Assembly (NCBI RefSeq): GCF_024124665.1
Contig: NZ_JAMXSB010000004.1
Coordinates: forward strand, 186,001-250,000
Length of the DNA: 64,000 nt
Direction of reading: 5' to 3'
Source: Pleionea sp. CnH1-48
Lineage (GTDB): Bacteria > Pseudomonadota > Gammaproteobacteria > Enterobacterales > Kangiellaceae
Shown here: positions 34,201-44,003 of the stretch, in pieces
Numbering within the stretch: the stretch's first letter is position 1
Layout of the letters: each line of letters opens with the position of its first letter
The notes under the pieces: generated by a model
Told to the model about the DNA's origin: nothing
Seen by the model: the letters and a program-made list of their open reading frames with translations, nothing else
Databases searched by the model: none
Made by a program: the position numbers and the translations under genes

Positions 34201-37200
34201 GTGCAAAACAGTCTGTCTTCCATTCATACAATAATCAGAGCGTGCATCAGCGGGTGGCTGTTAATTCTGATTCCTGTGCTGTCTTTCGCCGATAACAAAG
34301 CCCTTTATTTTGAGCATTATTCTCTTCAGGATGGATTATCACAACACTCGATAACAGCGATGCTGAAAGATCAACGTGGCTTTCTTTGGTTAGGTACGCA
34401 GAGTGGTTTAAATCGATTTGATGGCTATCGTTTTCAGCAGTTTCACTATGAACCAAACAAGTCAGGCGCACTTAATGATGGTTTTATCTGGGCTTTGTAT
34501 GAAGACAGGGACGGCCATATATGGATAGGCACCTCTAACGGCGGTCTTAATCGTTACGATCCCAGTAGAGCGTCTTTCGAATCTTTTGTTGTTGATCCCA
34601 ATAATCCTCATAGCATTTCGTCAAATACGGTGGTTGATATCGTAGAAGACAAATATGGTTACCTATGGCTGGCGACTGCCAAAGGACTCAATCGCTTAGA
34701 CAAAAATACCTTGCACTTTAAATCGTATCAACATGATCCCAATGACGAAACTACCATCAGTAGTAACAATCTGACTAAACTCATGTTCGATCATCAGGGG
34801 GTTTTATGGATTGGGACGGGGTCTGCCAGATTAAGACCCGCGCAAAAAGGAGGGCTCAATCGGTTTGACCCCAAAACGGAAACCTTTGTTCGTTTTATTC
34901 ATGACCCAGACAGCAGTCAGTCAATTAGTAACGATAATATTGTTAGTTTGGCGCAGGACAATGAGCGCAATATATGGGTTGGTACTTTTTCTGGCGAATT
35001 AAATCTTATTGAGCCTAACAGTTTACAAGTCGAGCGAGATCCTATCGGCAAACTCCCTCAAAGTAGCGGAGTTAATTCATTATTTATCGATAAAGACAAT
35101 CGACTGTGGGCCGCGGTTACCGACGTTGGTTTACTAGAAGCCGATCTGGTGAATCGAAGTTATTATGTTCATCAACATGATCGTGGTAATCCTCATAGTT
35201 TAAGCGAGAATGAAATTCATGTGTTGTTAGGCGAAGACAGTGGTGTCTTCTGGGTGGGTACCTGGAGCTCCGGCGTCAGCAAGTTTTCTCTGCTTAATCG
35301 CCGCTTTAGTACTTACGGCGGCTCGCAAGTGAGTAGTTTAGGTGTGACTGGGGAGTCCATTCTTAGTATTGCGGTGAGCAGTGATGAGATGTGGTTAGCG
35401 GCTTGGGAAAAAGGTTTACAAAGAGTCGATCTGCGGCGCAGAAAAACCTTTGTATATACTCATAGTCCTACCGATACGAGATCGGTGAGTGACTATATTG
35501 TGCGCTTGGTGTTTATGGATTCCAAAAATAATCTATGGATAGGTACGCGCAATGGCGGGCTCAATCGATATGATCGCGAAACCGACGATTTTAGTCGCTA
35601 CCTGCATGATCCAGAAGACGACACCAGTATAAGCCACAACCATGTTACGGCAATGGTTGAAGATTTAAGTGGAAACTTATGGATAGGTACACGCGGTGGT
35701 GGTCTAAATCATTTTGATCCAGAGACGGGCGTTTTTACTCATTATCTGCCATTGGAAGGAGAAGATAAAAGCAGTATTTCCAGTGACTCTATCTCCGGAT
35801 TGTTTGTTGACCGAGAAAATAATTTATGGATAGCAACCAAAGAGGGCTTGAATCGTCTAAGTGCTGAAGATCAGCAGTTTTACTGGTATCAGGCATCGGA
35901 CGAACCTGACTCACTGAGCAGTAACTCTGTCACTACTATTTATCAGGATGAGCAAGACACTATTTGGGTGGGCACGCAAAATGGTGGACTCAATAAAGCG
36001 ATATGGTACGGAGAGAACCTTAAGTTTGAGCATATTATGATCGCTGACGGGATGGCTTCTAATTCTGTTGGTATTATTTTGGGCGACAGAGACAACAATC
36101 TTTGGTTAAGTACGACTCATGGTATTACACGCTTTGATCCGACAAGCAAAAAATTGAAAAATTTTTATCACAAGGATGGCACAGTACGAGGTGGCTACTA
36201 TGTTAACAGTGGCACGGTAGGAAAAGATGGCAAACTGTATTTTGGGGGTATTGAAGGGGGAACGGTCATTCAGCCTCGGGAGTTTTCTGGTTCAAATGCA
36301 ATCCCGGAGCTCGCTATAACGGATTTTTTATTGTTTAACAAATCCGTGGCACCGCAAACTCGTGATCCTGATTCGCCGTTGGAGTATCCGATATTGGCAA
36401 CCTCCAGAATTGAATTAGATTACACGCAATCGGTGTTTGGGTTCGAATTGGCTGTACTCGACTTTAGAGATCCTGTCGCGAATCAATATGCTTATAAACT
36501 CGAAGGGTTCGATGAGCAATGGATTACTACCTCCGCTGATAAACGTTTTGCAACCTACACTAATATTCCCCCGGGTTCTTATACCTTTCGTTTTCGCGGT
36601 AGCAACAACGAAGGCGTGTGGAATGAAGAAGGGGTTAGTATTCGTATAAAAATAAATCCAGCGCCCTGGTTCAGCTGGTGGGCATTTTTACTTTACGTAA
36701 GTGCTGCTTTTGGCATCATTCTGACCTTTAGCTTCCAGCGGTTGGCACAACTCAGGCAAAGTCGAGAAGCACAACAAGAGATTGCAGAGAGTGAGCAGCG
36801 CCTTAAACTCGCTTTGTGGGGCAGTGGCGAAGAGCTGTGGGATTGGAACATGATCGCTGGCAAAGTGTATCGTACCAATCGACTTAGCAAAGTGCGGCTC
36901 CCCGATACGATATCTACCAGTGTACAAAATGGCGGAGAGTCACCCATTCATCCCAAAGACTTTCCACGTACACAAGACGCCATAAAAAATTATCTGGATG
37001 GAAAAACCGAGCATTATGAAGTCGCATACCGAGTGAAAGATGTGAATGGCGAGTGGCGTTGGGTATTAGACCGAGGTCGTATTGTCGAAAGAAATGATAT
37101 TGGCAAGCCAACTCGAATGACCGGTATGCTTAAAGACATTAATGACGTTAAATCAACTGAAGAGCAACTAAGACTGATCGCTACGGCTTTCGAAAACACG

Positions 37201-38850
37201 TCAGATGCTATCTGGATCGCTGACAAAGAATATCATATTGAATTCGTTAACAAGTCTTTTTACACCATCACCGGGTTTGAAGCGAAAGAGGTCATTGGCA
37301 GGCGTTTACGCCTGTTGAGTTCTAATGATGAGCCCGAAGAAATGGAAGAGCGCATCAGAGCCGAGCTTATTCAATTTGGACAGTGGCAGGGTGAAATTTT
37401 AGAGCGTCGTAAAAACGGAGAACTCTATCCCGCCGAACTCAGTATCGATTGCATTCGTGATGAAGATGGTCTAGTCACTCATTATGTTGGCGTTTTTTCT
37501 GATATTACTTTCCGTAAGCGCTCAGAAGACGAATTGCGTCGAATGGCAAACTACGACACTTTAACCAAATTACCTAATCGAAGCTTGTTTTATGACCGCG
37601 TTAATCATGCCATAGAACGAATGAGCCGAAAAAATAATGGCTTAGCATTGTTCTTTATGGATATTGATCAGTTCAAAAAAATTAACGACTCTTTGGGTCA
37701 TCAGATAGGTGACCAATTGCTGTGTGGCGTTGGTGAAAGGCTAACACACTTCCTTAAAAGCGAAGATACTGTCTCTCGGTTTGGCGGTGATGAGTTTTGT
37801 ATCTTGATCGAGCAGGTGGACTCATCGGCAACAGCGGCAAAGATATCGAAGCGACTGATTGATGCGTTCCAGAAGCCTTTTTCTATCGAAGGTTTTTCTA
37901 TGGTGGTAACGCCCAGTATTGGTGTTGTGTTGTATCCCGCCGACGGCACGGAGGTTGAAACGCTTATTAAAAATGCTGACACGGCCATGTATCAAGCGAA
38001 GAATAAAGGCAGAAACACTTTTGAGTTCTTTGCCGATGAAATGAATCGCAACGCTAAACTGCGATTAGAGCTGGAATCAGAAATTCGCACAGCATTAAAC
38101 AGCGACGAATTTGAAGTCTATTATCAGCCCAAAGTGAATATACTCAGTGGCGACATTGTCAGTATGGAAGCCTTAGTAAGGTGGAACAGTCCTAAGCGTG
38201 GTATGGTGAGTCCGGGGCAATTTATTCCTATTGCAGAAGAGAGCGGATTGATCATTGAGCTAGGTAAAATTGTTCTAAAGAAAGCTTGCCATGATGTTGC
38301 CGAGTGGATCGAGCGAGGCCTCTTTGATAAAAGAGTGGCTGTTAATTTATCGGTTATTCAATTTCGTCAGCATGGACACATTATCGAGACAGTGCAACAA
38401 ACACTCGAAGAGTCAAAAATAACAGCGGATCATCTAGAGCTGGAAATTACCGAAGGCATGGTAATGGAAGATGTTGATAATGCTATTCACCTTATGCATC
38501 AACTTAGCAACCTGAAAGTTCATATATCCATCGATGATTTTGGTACCGGCTATTCGAGTTTATATTACTTAAAGAAGTTTCCTGTTAATACGCTCAAGAT
38601 TGATCGAGTCTTTATTTTGGATCTGGAACACAACCAGCAGGATGCGCGTATTGTCAGCTCTATTATTAACTTGGCACATAGTATGGGGCTGAAGGTTGTC
38701 GCGGAAGGTGTTGAAACCATCGAACAACTTAAGATTTTACGTTTTCATGGATGTGACGAAATTCAGGGGTATTTATTCAGTCGTCCCTTAAGTAAGGAGC
38801 AATTTGAGGATATGCTGGTTAATAATACTCAGTTGGAAGATGTGATATAG
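34201..38850 (+). CDS. Propeller sensor with PAS, GGDEF and EAL domains
   Basis: This 1549-aa protein starts at GTG with a signal/anchor. Residues about 35-740 carry many two-component regulator propeller repeats (LWIGTRNGGLNRYDRETDDF type), a Y_Y_Y domain follows at about 745-820, and a TM segment lies near 823-845 (WAFLLYVSAAFGIILTFSF). Two PAS/PAC units lead to GGDEF (RFGGDEF near 1195) and EAL (EAL near 1323, with VNLS, ITEG, DDFGTG, KIDRVF and AEGVE intact). Both the cyclase and the phosphodiesterase therefore look active; the RxxD inhibitory site is replaced by KSED. It should couple a periplasmic signal to c-di-GMP. No target gene is adjacent. Confidence 0.92.
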   Translation: MQNSLSSIHTIIRACISGWLLILIPVLSFADNKALYFEHYSLQDGLSQHSITAMLKDQRGFLWLGTQSGLNRFDGYRFQQFHYEPNKSGALNDGFIWALYEDRDGHIWIGTSNGGLNRYDPSRASFESFVVDPNNPHSISSNTVVDIVEDKYGYLWLATAKGLNRLDKNTLHFKSYQHDPNDETTISSNNLTKLMFDHQGVLWIGTGSARLRPAQKGGLNRFDPKTETFVRFIHDPDSSQSISNDNIVSLAQDNERNIWVGTFSGELNLIEPNSLQVERDPIGKLPQSSGVNSLFIDKDNRLWAAVTDVGLLEADLVNRSYYVHQHDRGNPHSLSENEIHVLLGEDSGVFWVGTWSSGVSKFSLLNRRFSTYGGSQVSSLGVTGESILSIAVSSDEMWLAAWEKGLQRVDLRRRKTFVYTHSPTDTRSVSDYIVRLVFMDSKNNLWIGTRNGGLNRYDRETDDFSRYLHDPEDDTSISHNHVTAMVEDLSGNLWIGTRGGGLNHFDPETGVFTHYLPLEGEDKSSISSDSISGLFVDRENNLWIATKEGLNRLSAEDQQFYWYQASDEPDSLSSNSVTTIYQDEQDTIWVGTQNGGLNKAIWYGENLKFEHIMIADGMASNSVGIILGDRDNNLWLSTTHGITRFDPTSKKLKNFYHKDGTVRGGYYVNSGTVGKDGKLYFGGIEGGTVIQPREFSGSNAIPELAITDFLLFNKSVAPQTRDPDSPLEYPILATSRIELDYTQSVFGFELAVLDFRDPVANQYAYKLEGFDEQWITTSADKRFATYTNIPPGSYTFRFRGSNNEGVWNEEGVSIRIKINPAPWFSWWAFLLYVSAAFGIILTFSFQRLAQLRQSREAQQEIAESEQRLKLALWGSGEELWDWNMIAGKVYRTNRLSKVRLPDTISTSVQNGGESPIHPKDFPRTQDAIKNYLDGKTEHYEVAYRVKDVNGEWRWVLDRGRIVERNDIGKPTRMTGMLKDINDVKSTEEQLRLIATAFENTSDAIWIADKEYHIEFVNKSFYTITGFEAKEVIGRRLRLLSSNDEPEEMEERIRAELIQFGQWQGEILERRKNGELYPAELSIDCIRDEDGLVTHYVGVFSDITFRKRSEDELRRMANYDTLTKLPNRSLFYDRVNHAIERMSRKNNGLALFFMDIDQFKKINDSLGHQIGDQLLCGVGERLTHFLKSEDTVSRFGGDEFCILIEQVDSSATAAKISKRLIDAFQKPFSIEGFSMVVTPSIGVVLYPADGTEVETLIKNADTAMYQAKNKGRNTFEFFADEMNRNAKLRLELESEIRTALNSDEFEVYYQPKVNILSGDIVSMEALVRWNSPKRGMVSPGQFIPIAEESGLIIELGKIVLKKACHDVAEWIERGLFDKRVAVNLSVIQFRQHGHIIETVQQTLEESKITADHLELEITEGMVMEDVDNAIHLMHQLSNLKVHISIDDFGTGYSSLYYLKKFPVNTLKIDRVFILDLEHNQQDARIVSSIINLAHSMGLKVVAEGVETIEQLKILRFHGCDEIQGYLFSRPLSKEQFEDMLVNNTQLEDVI

Positions 38851-39131
38851 ATTAACACTTAATCGTTCTTTATTACGTAATCTCTATTTCAAAGGTACGT
38901 CTATTGGTGTTTGATTTTTATCCAGTTTGATAAGAGTGAAATATAAGAAGCCATTGCCACCTTTAATCAATCAGAGCGTTGAGAGAATGTTGGTTGCTTT
39001 TTAATCATTCGTGCGCTTACTTCAGTACTTGACTAGCTATTGGCTTAACCCTAATGTAGGCCTATAATAAAATGCATAATTAGAACTATCTCATTGATAG
39101 AATTAAGTTATCTTGCCCTTGGAGAGTGTGA

Positions 39132-41348
39132 ATGTGTGGAATAGCAGGAGCTATTAGTTTTAATCGCCCAAACTGTGAACAAGCCGTTTTAGAGTTAATG
39201 TCTCAAGCACTAGAGCACCGTGGGCCTGATGACGAATCTTTTTATCATGATGACTTTCTTTCTTTGGCCTTTCGCCGATTGTCCATTGTTGATGTGGAAG
39301 GAGGACAGCAACCTATATGGGACCAAGAAAACAAAGTTTTTGTAGTTGTCAACGGCGAAATTTACAACCACAAAGAACTGCGGTCGCAATTGAAGAATGA
39401 ACATCATTTTTCAACGGAGTCAGACTCCGAGATTGTTCTGCATTTGTATAAAGAGTACGGTGTAGAAGCTTTCAGTATGCTAAATGGTATGTTCGCGTTA
39501 GCGATTTGGGATACCATTTCAAATACTTTGATTTTAGCGCGTGACAGATTGGGGATAAAACCCATGTATTATGCTCATGTTAGCGACACGCTTATTTTTG
39601 CATCGGAATTAAAGTCTTTGCTGTTGCACCCTGATTGTCCTAAATCTCTTGACTGGCAAGACCTTGAGATCGAAGGTTTACAGCAAAAAGCTGATATATC
39701 AACTTATGTTAAGGATGTTCACTATCTACCTGCTGCTTCTTTCATGGTGTTTAATGCCGACCAAAACTTAAAGGTAAACAGTTACTGGAGCCTGGATTCT
39801 GTCTATGGATCGGCAACCGACAAAACAGCTAAACAGCTTGAGTCGGATTATCTGGCTTTGCTTGATGACTCTGTCGAAAAGCGATTAATGAGTGATGTGC
39901 CACTGGGTATCTTTTTAAGTGGAGGTATCGATTCTTCTTTGTTAACCGCATTAGCTGCTAAGCGCCATACTAATATCCATTGCTTCACTGTTGTTGAGCG
40001 AACAACTTATCGTGCAGGAGATGTACAACAGGCGAAAGCAATTACTGAGCAACTAGGACTCCCTTTTTATCCTATTTATTTTGATGCTCAAAAGATTGCC
40101 GAAAATTTCGATCTTAATCAGTTAGAAGAAATGATTTACTTGATTGAATCACCGCGATTTGATCCTGAGTGGCTGTTTAAGAGTGAGTTACATAAAGCGG
40201 CTAAACACTATGTTCCTGACCTTAAAGTCATTCTTTTGGGGCAGGGGGCCGATGAGTTTGCTGGTGGGTACTCGTCTTTTCTTGGCTCTGATAATCAAAC
40301 TTGGCAAGATTATTTAAATAGAGAAGTGAGTGAGTCCGTAGCATTTTACGAGCGTTACAACGAGCAAATACCCGAACGATTTTTTCAGTATGTTCAGAGT
40401 AACGAACTTGAGCGGGTCAATGGTGTTTCGAATCCCTGCGCCAACTATCACAAAAAGATGGCATTGTTATTAAATCAATTGCAGTTTTTCAATCTATGGC
40501 ATGAAGATCGAACAAGCTCTTACCATAGTGTTGAATCAAGAGTACCTTTTCTGGACCATCGAATTGTTGAGTTGCTGGCTTCTGTCCCTGAATCTCTTCA
40601 GGAAGAGTTATTTTGGGATAAGAATATTGTCAGAGCGGCTTTACAGGAGTCGATGAGCAACTATCCTCAGGATAAAAAGAAAGTGCCATTCTTCGTAACT
40701 GACGATATCGCTTCTATTAATGAATTCGCTTGGACCATAGCTGCTAATGTTTATCCAGCCTTTAAGGATAAATATCTATCGCAGAACAGTTCGATGAGCA
40801 CTCAATCTTATGAAAAACTGTATCAGGATGTGATTAAACGTTGCCACGCTAAATTTGACTCCGCGTGGCAGTTAATTAATCTTATGTCGTTGGCTATTTT
40901 TTCTGAATACATCAAAGATGCTAAGACGTTTTTGGCTAACTTCCAACGTCGTCAAGATGCGCCTTTGCCTCTGGTGCAACAAGGAGATTGGGCTCGTCTT
41001 GATGAAGCTTTCCGGCAAACAGCCGCTAGTCCTAATAGTGTGAGTTGTTTGGCCGAAGATCTTGTTAACATCCCTGAGTTTTGTGAAATACTCAATCCGC
41101 TCACCGAAGAAGAAGGCAATACTTGCTTGATATTGTTGCATAAAGGCGAAGAAATTCGGCGCATTCATGTTAACGACGATTTTTATTGGGTGGTACAGGT
41201 CATTGATGAAATGGGACGTCATATTAGAGAGCCCAAATCTTTTGGATATTGGCTGGGGCGAAGTAAAGCACAGGAGCCGCAATTCTTTGCAATTTTCAAT
41301 GATTTAGTAGAGGGCGGTTTTCTTGAACGTATAGGGGCGAAGGCATGA
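39132..41348 (+). CDS. Asparagine synthetase (AsnB type) with C-terminal extension
   Basis: The 738-aa protein begins MCGIAGA, leaving Cys2 as nucleophile of the class II glutamine amidotransferase domain; RGPDDES, FRRLSIVD and VVNGEIYNH complete that domain. The synthetase domain has the PP-loop FLSGGIDSS near residue 263 and VILLGQGADEFAGGY. Family members end near 600-640 aa. Here about 140 extra residues (from about 598) contain RRIHVNDDFYWVVQVIDE and KSFGYWLGR, which I do not recognise. GGAGAG precedes the start. It overlaps the next gene by ATGA, which suggests a two-gene unit acting on an unknown amidation substrate. Confidence 0.85.
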   Translation: MCGIAGAISFNRPNCEQAVLELMSQALEHRGPDDESFYHDDFLSLAFRRLSIVDVEGGQQPIWDQENKVFVVVNGEIYNHKELRSQLKNEHHFSTESDSEIVLHLYKEYGVEAFSMLNGMFALAIWDTISNTLILARDRLGIKPMYYAHVSDTLIFASELKSLLLHPDCPKSLDWQDLEIEGLQQKADISTYVKDVHYLPAASFMVFNADQNLKVNSYWSLDSVYGSATDKTAKQLESDYLALLDDSVEKRLMSDVPLGIFLSGGIDSSLLTALAAKRHTNIHCFTVVERTTYRAGDVQQAKAITEQLGLPFYPIYFDAQKIAENFDLNQLEEMIYLIESPRFDPEWLFKSELHKAAKHYVPDLKVILLGQGADEFAGGYSSFLGSDNQTWQDYLNREVSESVAFYERYNEQIPERFFQYVQSNELERVNGVSNPCANYHKKMALLLNQLQFFNLWHEDRTSSYHSVESRVPFLDHRIVELLASVPESLQEELFWDKNIVRAALQESMSNYPQDKKKVPFFVTDDIASINEFAWTIAANVYPAFKDKYLSQNSSMSTQSYEKLYQDVIKRCHAKFDSAWQLINLMSLAIFSEYIKDAKTFLANFQRRQDAPLPLVQQGDWARLDEAFRQTAASPNSVSCLAEDLVNIPEFCEILNPLTEEEGNTCLILLHKGEEIRRIHVNDDFYWVVQVIDEMGRHIREPKSFGYWLGRSKAQEPQFFAIFNDLVEGGFLERIGAKA

Positions 41349-41650
41349 AGATTATTCGAGAAGTGTTTAAGAAGGGAAAAATAACTCAAGATACCCTCGA
41401 TATCATAGCTAAACATATTGACGAAAAAGAGGCGGAAAGCCTGTTTCGTGCTAACAATAAAAAATCGAAGAAAAACTTTGATCAGGCAATGGCTAAGATG
41501 AGACGAGCATTAGTCAGCTATATCAGAGAAGAAAAATTTGGCGTTTACGGAAAATCCAAGGTTCTAAAAGTTGTACAAGATCGTTTACTAGAATTAGGGT
41601 TTGACGGTGAACTGGTCAGGGCTCTGGTAAAGAAAGTCATGATGGGGTAA
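41345..41650 (+). CDS. Unknown 101-aa basic helical protein coupled to the asparagine synthetase
   Basis: It overlaps the asparagine synthetase stop by ATGA, so both are translated together. The product is all-helical and basic (IIREVFKKGKITQDTLDII, KKNFDQAMAKMRRALVSYI), ending in LVRALVKKVMMG. No family is recognised; RecX was considered but the motifs do not fit. The tight coupling and size suggest a small partner protein or substrate of the synthetase. It has no signal peptide. Confidence 0.7.
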   Translation: MKIIREVFKKGKITQDTLDIIAKHIDEKEAESLFRANNKKSKKNFDQAMAKMRRALVSYIREEKFGVYGKSKVLKVVQDRLLELGFDGELVRALVKKVMMG

Positions 41651-41727
41651 ATGCTAATCTTGTGGCGCTCATCAACTTAGGGATGAGTGCTGCTTTTGCA
41701 GTGTTAGTCATAAAGTTACACCTCCCA

Positions 41728-41748
41728 CTACATTTTTTAACACTTTTT
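41728..41748 (+). promoter_or_regulatory. Shared motif upstream of the TonB receptor gene
   Basis: CTACATTTTTTAACACTTTT at 41728-41747 matches CTACACTTTTTAACATTTTA upstream of mipA at all but two or three positions. It lies 91 bp before the receptor start and is a candidate site for the response regulator encoded downstream. Confidence 0.45.
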
Positions 41749-41838
41749 CACTCTGGCCTACATAAATTACTCAATTCTAAAACGATCTTTCTCTTAATAT
41801 CCTTAATCATGATGTCAAATCGATTATGAGGGTTTGAC

Positions 41839-43890
41839 ATGCAAAAAGAAGTGGTTGGAATAGGATGTATCTTTTTCTTCAACCTGGTATCGGCGAGCGA
41901 TTTAACGGATACCGAAAAAGAAGAGTCCCAGGCTGATAGCAAAGAAGAGAACAAGGTGGTTGTTCTCACTAAAAGAAATCGTGCGCTAACCGAGATGACA
42001 GAGGAGACTAAGAAGCTTCTAGAAACGCCAGGAAGTCTAGGCGATCCTCTGTTAGCTATTTTTAGCCGTCCTGGAGTTATCGATTCTGATGGTGATGGGT
42101 TTGGTGAACCCGCTGTTCGGGGTTCATCACCGGATGATAATGCTTATTACATCGATATGCTGCCTGCGGGTTATATTTTTCATGATTTTGGAACCAGTAT
42201 TTTTAACGAAAACCTGATTCAAGACTTTACGCTCCATCCGGCGGGTTTTGGCGCTCGCTACGGCAGTGCCACTGGTGGCGTGTTTGATGTAAGACTGAGA
42301 GATCCTAGAAATCAACCGTTAGAAACAACGATCGATGCCAGTTTTTTGCGTGCTGGCGTGATGTTTGAAGGTGAGGTGACTGAGAACCAGGCCTTTTACT
42401 TGTCTTACCGAAAAAGCTTATTAGATAAGTTTTACGAAGACGACGAAGACAGCGGTGTCACAGCTTACAAACCTCCTAAAGACAATGATTATCAAGGTAA
42501 ATATCAATGGCTGATTGGCGATAATCAAAAGCTAACCTTATCTATTACAGGAGCCGAAGACACTGCGGCCATTCGAGTGTCGTCCGATTCTGATGAGGGT
42601 CGTCTCGACCCTGATATTGTGGGCAACAACACCTTAACCAACAAGTTCGATAGTCAGGGTATCAGTTGGCAATATTTTGGTGATAACAACAGTATCTTAA
42701 GCCTTTCTTTGGCCCACATGAAAAGTTCTAATCTTCACACGGCTGGTCCAGAAATGTTCATCGATGCGACGGATGATTCTTATGTGTCTCGACTGGAATA
42801 CAGCTCTCAGTTGTTTAAAAATCATCAAGTCACGATGGGCGCTGAGTATGAGTCGTTCACTTTTAATTACAGCTACGACTTCAGACCCGAGTTCTGTACA
42901 GATATTGATGTAGACTGCCAGGATACTCGTGGAGACAGAGTAAGAGACAGTGATCGACTCAAGTTAACCAATGTCGCCACTTATATTGATGATCGATTTA
43001 AAATTAATGATGAGTTAACTTTGACCACCGGACTCAGAGCTGAGTACCAAGATTATACCAAAGAGTCATTTGTTCATCCGCGAGCATCCATTGAATGGGC
43101 GCCGTTAGACCGTTGGGTGTTTAATGCTAAAGCAGGCAGTTATAGTCGTTTTCCTGATGGCGATAAAGCTTTGCGTAAGCTTGGCAATCCAAATCTCAAG
43201 TCTCCTACTGCTAATCACTTTAGTGTCGGTGCTCAATTTATTAGTGGCGGGCTTTGGAGTGCCAATGTCGATCTGTACTATAAACAGTTAAAAAAACTGC
43301 CTCTTGCAACAAAACCAACGGACCCTGATTTCGATTTACGTTACGTGAACGAAGTTTCAGGAAAGGCAACGGGAATCGAATTGTTAGTTGAACGTGATCT
43401 AGCCGACAAATGGTATGGATGGTTTGCAGTCAGCTGGTCTAAGTCAGAAAGAACCAACGAGAGAACGGGTCAAACGGATCCTTATTATCTTGATACGCCA
43501 CTCATTGCCAATCTAGTATTGAGCTACGCACCAACGGATCATTGGAAACTTGGTTTAAGATGGACCGGGAGAAAAGGCAAACGATATACGCCGATTGTTG
43601 GACTGAAACCTAATCCAGAGAGTGCAGGTAACTTTTTGCCAGTCTATGGAACACCGCACTCTCAAGATTTGCCTTATTATTCCAGAGCAGACTTTCGAGC
43701 CGAATACAGTTTCTTAATTGGCGGAAAACAGGCTTCGTTAGTCTTCGATGTACTCAATGTTCTTGGCAGCAAGAATATCTCTGGATACGGCTATGACCCC
43801 CAACCTGGAGACTCACCACAAAACTTCCTGATCAGTGGAGAAGAGGGCATTGAATTCTTCCCATCCATTGGCTTTAAGATGAAGTTTTAA
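41839..43890 (+). CDS. TonB-dependent outer-membrane receptor
   Basis: The 683-aa protein has a short signal segment ending NLVSASD. A plug domain runs from about residue 60 to 165 (GDPLLAIFSRPGVIDSDGDG, VRGSSPDDNAYYIDMLPAG, RYGSATGGVFDV). The beta barrel ends with the outer-membrane signature phenylalanine in IGFKMKF. The N-terminal extension is acidic, and the usual TonB-box is not obvious. Ligand is unknown. The mipA/DUF3019/two-component genes follow, and a shared upstream motif suggests common control. GAGGG gives the ribosome site. Confidence 0.88.
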   Translation: MQKEVVGIGCIFFFNLVSASDLTDTEKEESQADSKEENKVVVLTKRNRALTEMTEETKKLLETPGSLGDPLLAIFSRPGVIDSDGDGFGEPAVRGSSPDDNAYYIDMLPAGYIFHDFGTSIFNENLIQDFTLHPAGFGARYGSATGGVFDVRLRDPRNQPLETTIDASFLRAGVMFEGEVTENQAFYLSYRKSLLDKFYEDDEDSGVTAYKPPKDNDYQGKYQWLIGDNQKLTLSITGAEDTAAIRVSSDSDEGRLDPDIVGNNTLTNKFDSQGISWQYFGDNNSILSLSLAHMKSSNLHTAGPEMFIDATDDSYVSRLEYSSQLFKNHQVTMGAEYESFTFNYSYDFRPEFCTDIDVDCQDTRGDRVRDSDRLKLTNVATYIDDRFKINDELTLTTGLRAEYQDYTKESFVHPRASIEWAPLDRWVFNAKAGSYSRFPDGDKALRKLGNPNLKSPTANHFSVGAQFISGGLWSANVDLYYKQLKKLPLATKPTDPDFDLRYVNEVSGKATGIELLVERDLADKWYGWFAVSWSKSERTNERTGQTDPYYLDTPLIANLVLSYAPTDHWKLGLRWTGRKGKRYTPIVGLKPNPESAGNFLPVYGTPHSQDLPYYSRADFRAEYSFLIGGKQASLVFDVLNVLGSKNISGYGYDPQPGDSPQNFLISGEEGIEFFPSIGFKMKF

Positions 43891-43908
43891 CCAGAGTATT
43901 GAGAGGTT

Positions 43909-43929
43909 CTACACTTTTTAACATTTTAT
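43909..43929 (+). promoter_or_regulatory. Shared motif upstream of the mipA-like gene
   Basis: CTACACTTTTTAACATTTTA is the second copy of the motif at 41728, here about 75-95 bp before the MipA-like start. The direct-repeat-like TTTAACA core is compatible with an OmpR-type regulator. Confidence 0.45.
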
Positions 43930-44003
43930 CTCTAATATTACACGGTAAATCAGGTTTATTATCCTCTTTGGATAATTTTGATAAATAGGTGCGCATAACC
44001 AGC

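Noticed and set aside
39132-41348. Asparagine synthetase as a lasso-peptide cyclase
   Set aside because: No lasso precursor, B-protein or leader-binding gene is nearby, and the intact Cys2 glutaminase domain favours amide transfer.
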